From Nitratireductor indicus C115 (GTDB lineage: Bacteria; Pseudomonadota; Alphaproteobacteria; Rhizobiales; Rhizobiaceae): a DNA stretch of 49,965 nt. Below the pieces are notes generated by a model. That model searched no databases. It was not told the DNA's origin and was given only the letters and a program-made list of their open reading frames with translations. Positions 49,943-49,965 of the stretch are shown here, in pieces; position 1 is the first letter of the stretch; every line of letters begins with the position of its first letter. Location: the NCBI RefSeq assembly GCF_000300515.1, contig NZ_AMSI01000019.1, forward strand, positions 1 to 49,965, in the 5' to 3' direction. The position numbers were made by a program, and so were the translations under genes.

Positions 49943-49965
49943 TTACTCAGTGATGGCGGCGACGA
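49943..49965 (-). CDS. tuf: Probable elongation factor Tu, last codons only
   Basis: Reading into the right edge on the minus strand gives VAAITE and a TAA stop at 49943-49945. The C terminus of alphaproteobacterial EF-Tu ends with similar residues (VGAGVVA.IxE), and tuf normally precedes rpsJ in this cluster. Only seven codons are visible, so the call depends mainly on position. Confidence 0.6.

Overview
The window is a GC-rich chromosomal segment from an alphaproteobacterium of the order Hyphomicrobiales (Rhizobiales), most likely near Brucellaceae or Phyllobacteriaceae. The evidence is the gene content and order, a pyruvate dehydrogenase E1-beta that carries its own lipoyl domain, the LexA boxes of the GTTC-N7-GTTC type, an ATP12-type chaperone, the short adenylate kinase, and the S10-spc-alpha ribosomal cluster without rpmJ. 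The species cannot be named from the sequence alone. Almost everything is core chromosome. I found no phage, integrase, transposase, CRISPR array, rRNA or tRNA.

Region 1 (1-10044, all minus strand): central metabolism and envelope. In transcription order the genes are tpiA, secG, pyrG, a VOC-family protein, kdsA, eno, an FtsB-like divisome protein, then pdhA, pdhB and the 5' part of pdhC, which runs off the left edge. Region 2 (10229-15663, plus strand): a membrane-anchored SurA/PpiD-like peptidyl-prolyl isomerase, then trpD-trpC-moaC-moeA as a tightly packed operon (tryptophan and molybdenum cofactor synthesis).

Region 3 (15739-20557): a divergent SOS locus. On the minus strand ssb is translationally coupled (TGATG) to a small exported protein with four mature-chain cysteines; on the plus strand is uvrA. 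Each side has a perfect GTTC-N7-GTTC LexA box. The 970 bp between the two starts has no convincing gene and is the only long non-coding stretch in the window. Region 4 (20562-25807): a DUF72 protein, the NAD(P)H-hydrate repair enzyme NnrD/NnrE (minus), and glnB-glnA (plus) behind a near-consensus sigma-54 promoter and followed by an intrinsic terminator. A conserved protein of unknown function lies on the minus strand. Region 5 (25987-28501, plus): a DUF4212 small subunit and its sodium:solute symporter, the latter with a perfect EF-hand loop, then a YggT-like membrane protein behind a 13-bp hairpin.

Region 6 (28702-34883, minus): degP, rarA, crcB, an RluA-family pseudouridine synthase, an EamA transporter and ATP12; the last four form a compact run. 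A palindrome-rich intergenic element sits between degP and rarA. A DUF486 membrane protein (plus) separates this from Region 7 (35572-49965, minus): the ribosomal supercluster from the 3' end of a probable tuf through rpsJ, the S10 and spc genes with secY and adk, then rpsM-rpsK-rpoA-rplQ, closed by an intrinsic terminator.

No wholly new system was found. The parts most worth a second look are the SOS-linked exported protein coupled to ssb, the long non-coding SOS intergenic region, the symporter with the EF-hand loop, the UvrA whose first zinc module lacks one cysteine, and several unexplained palindromic elements.
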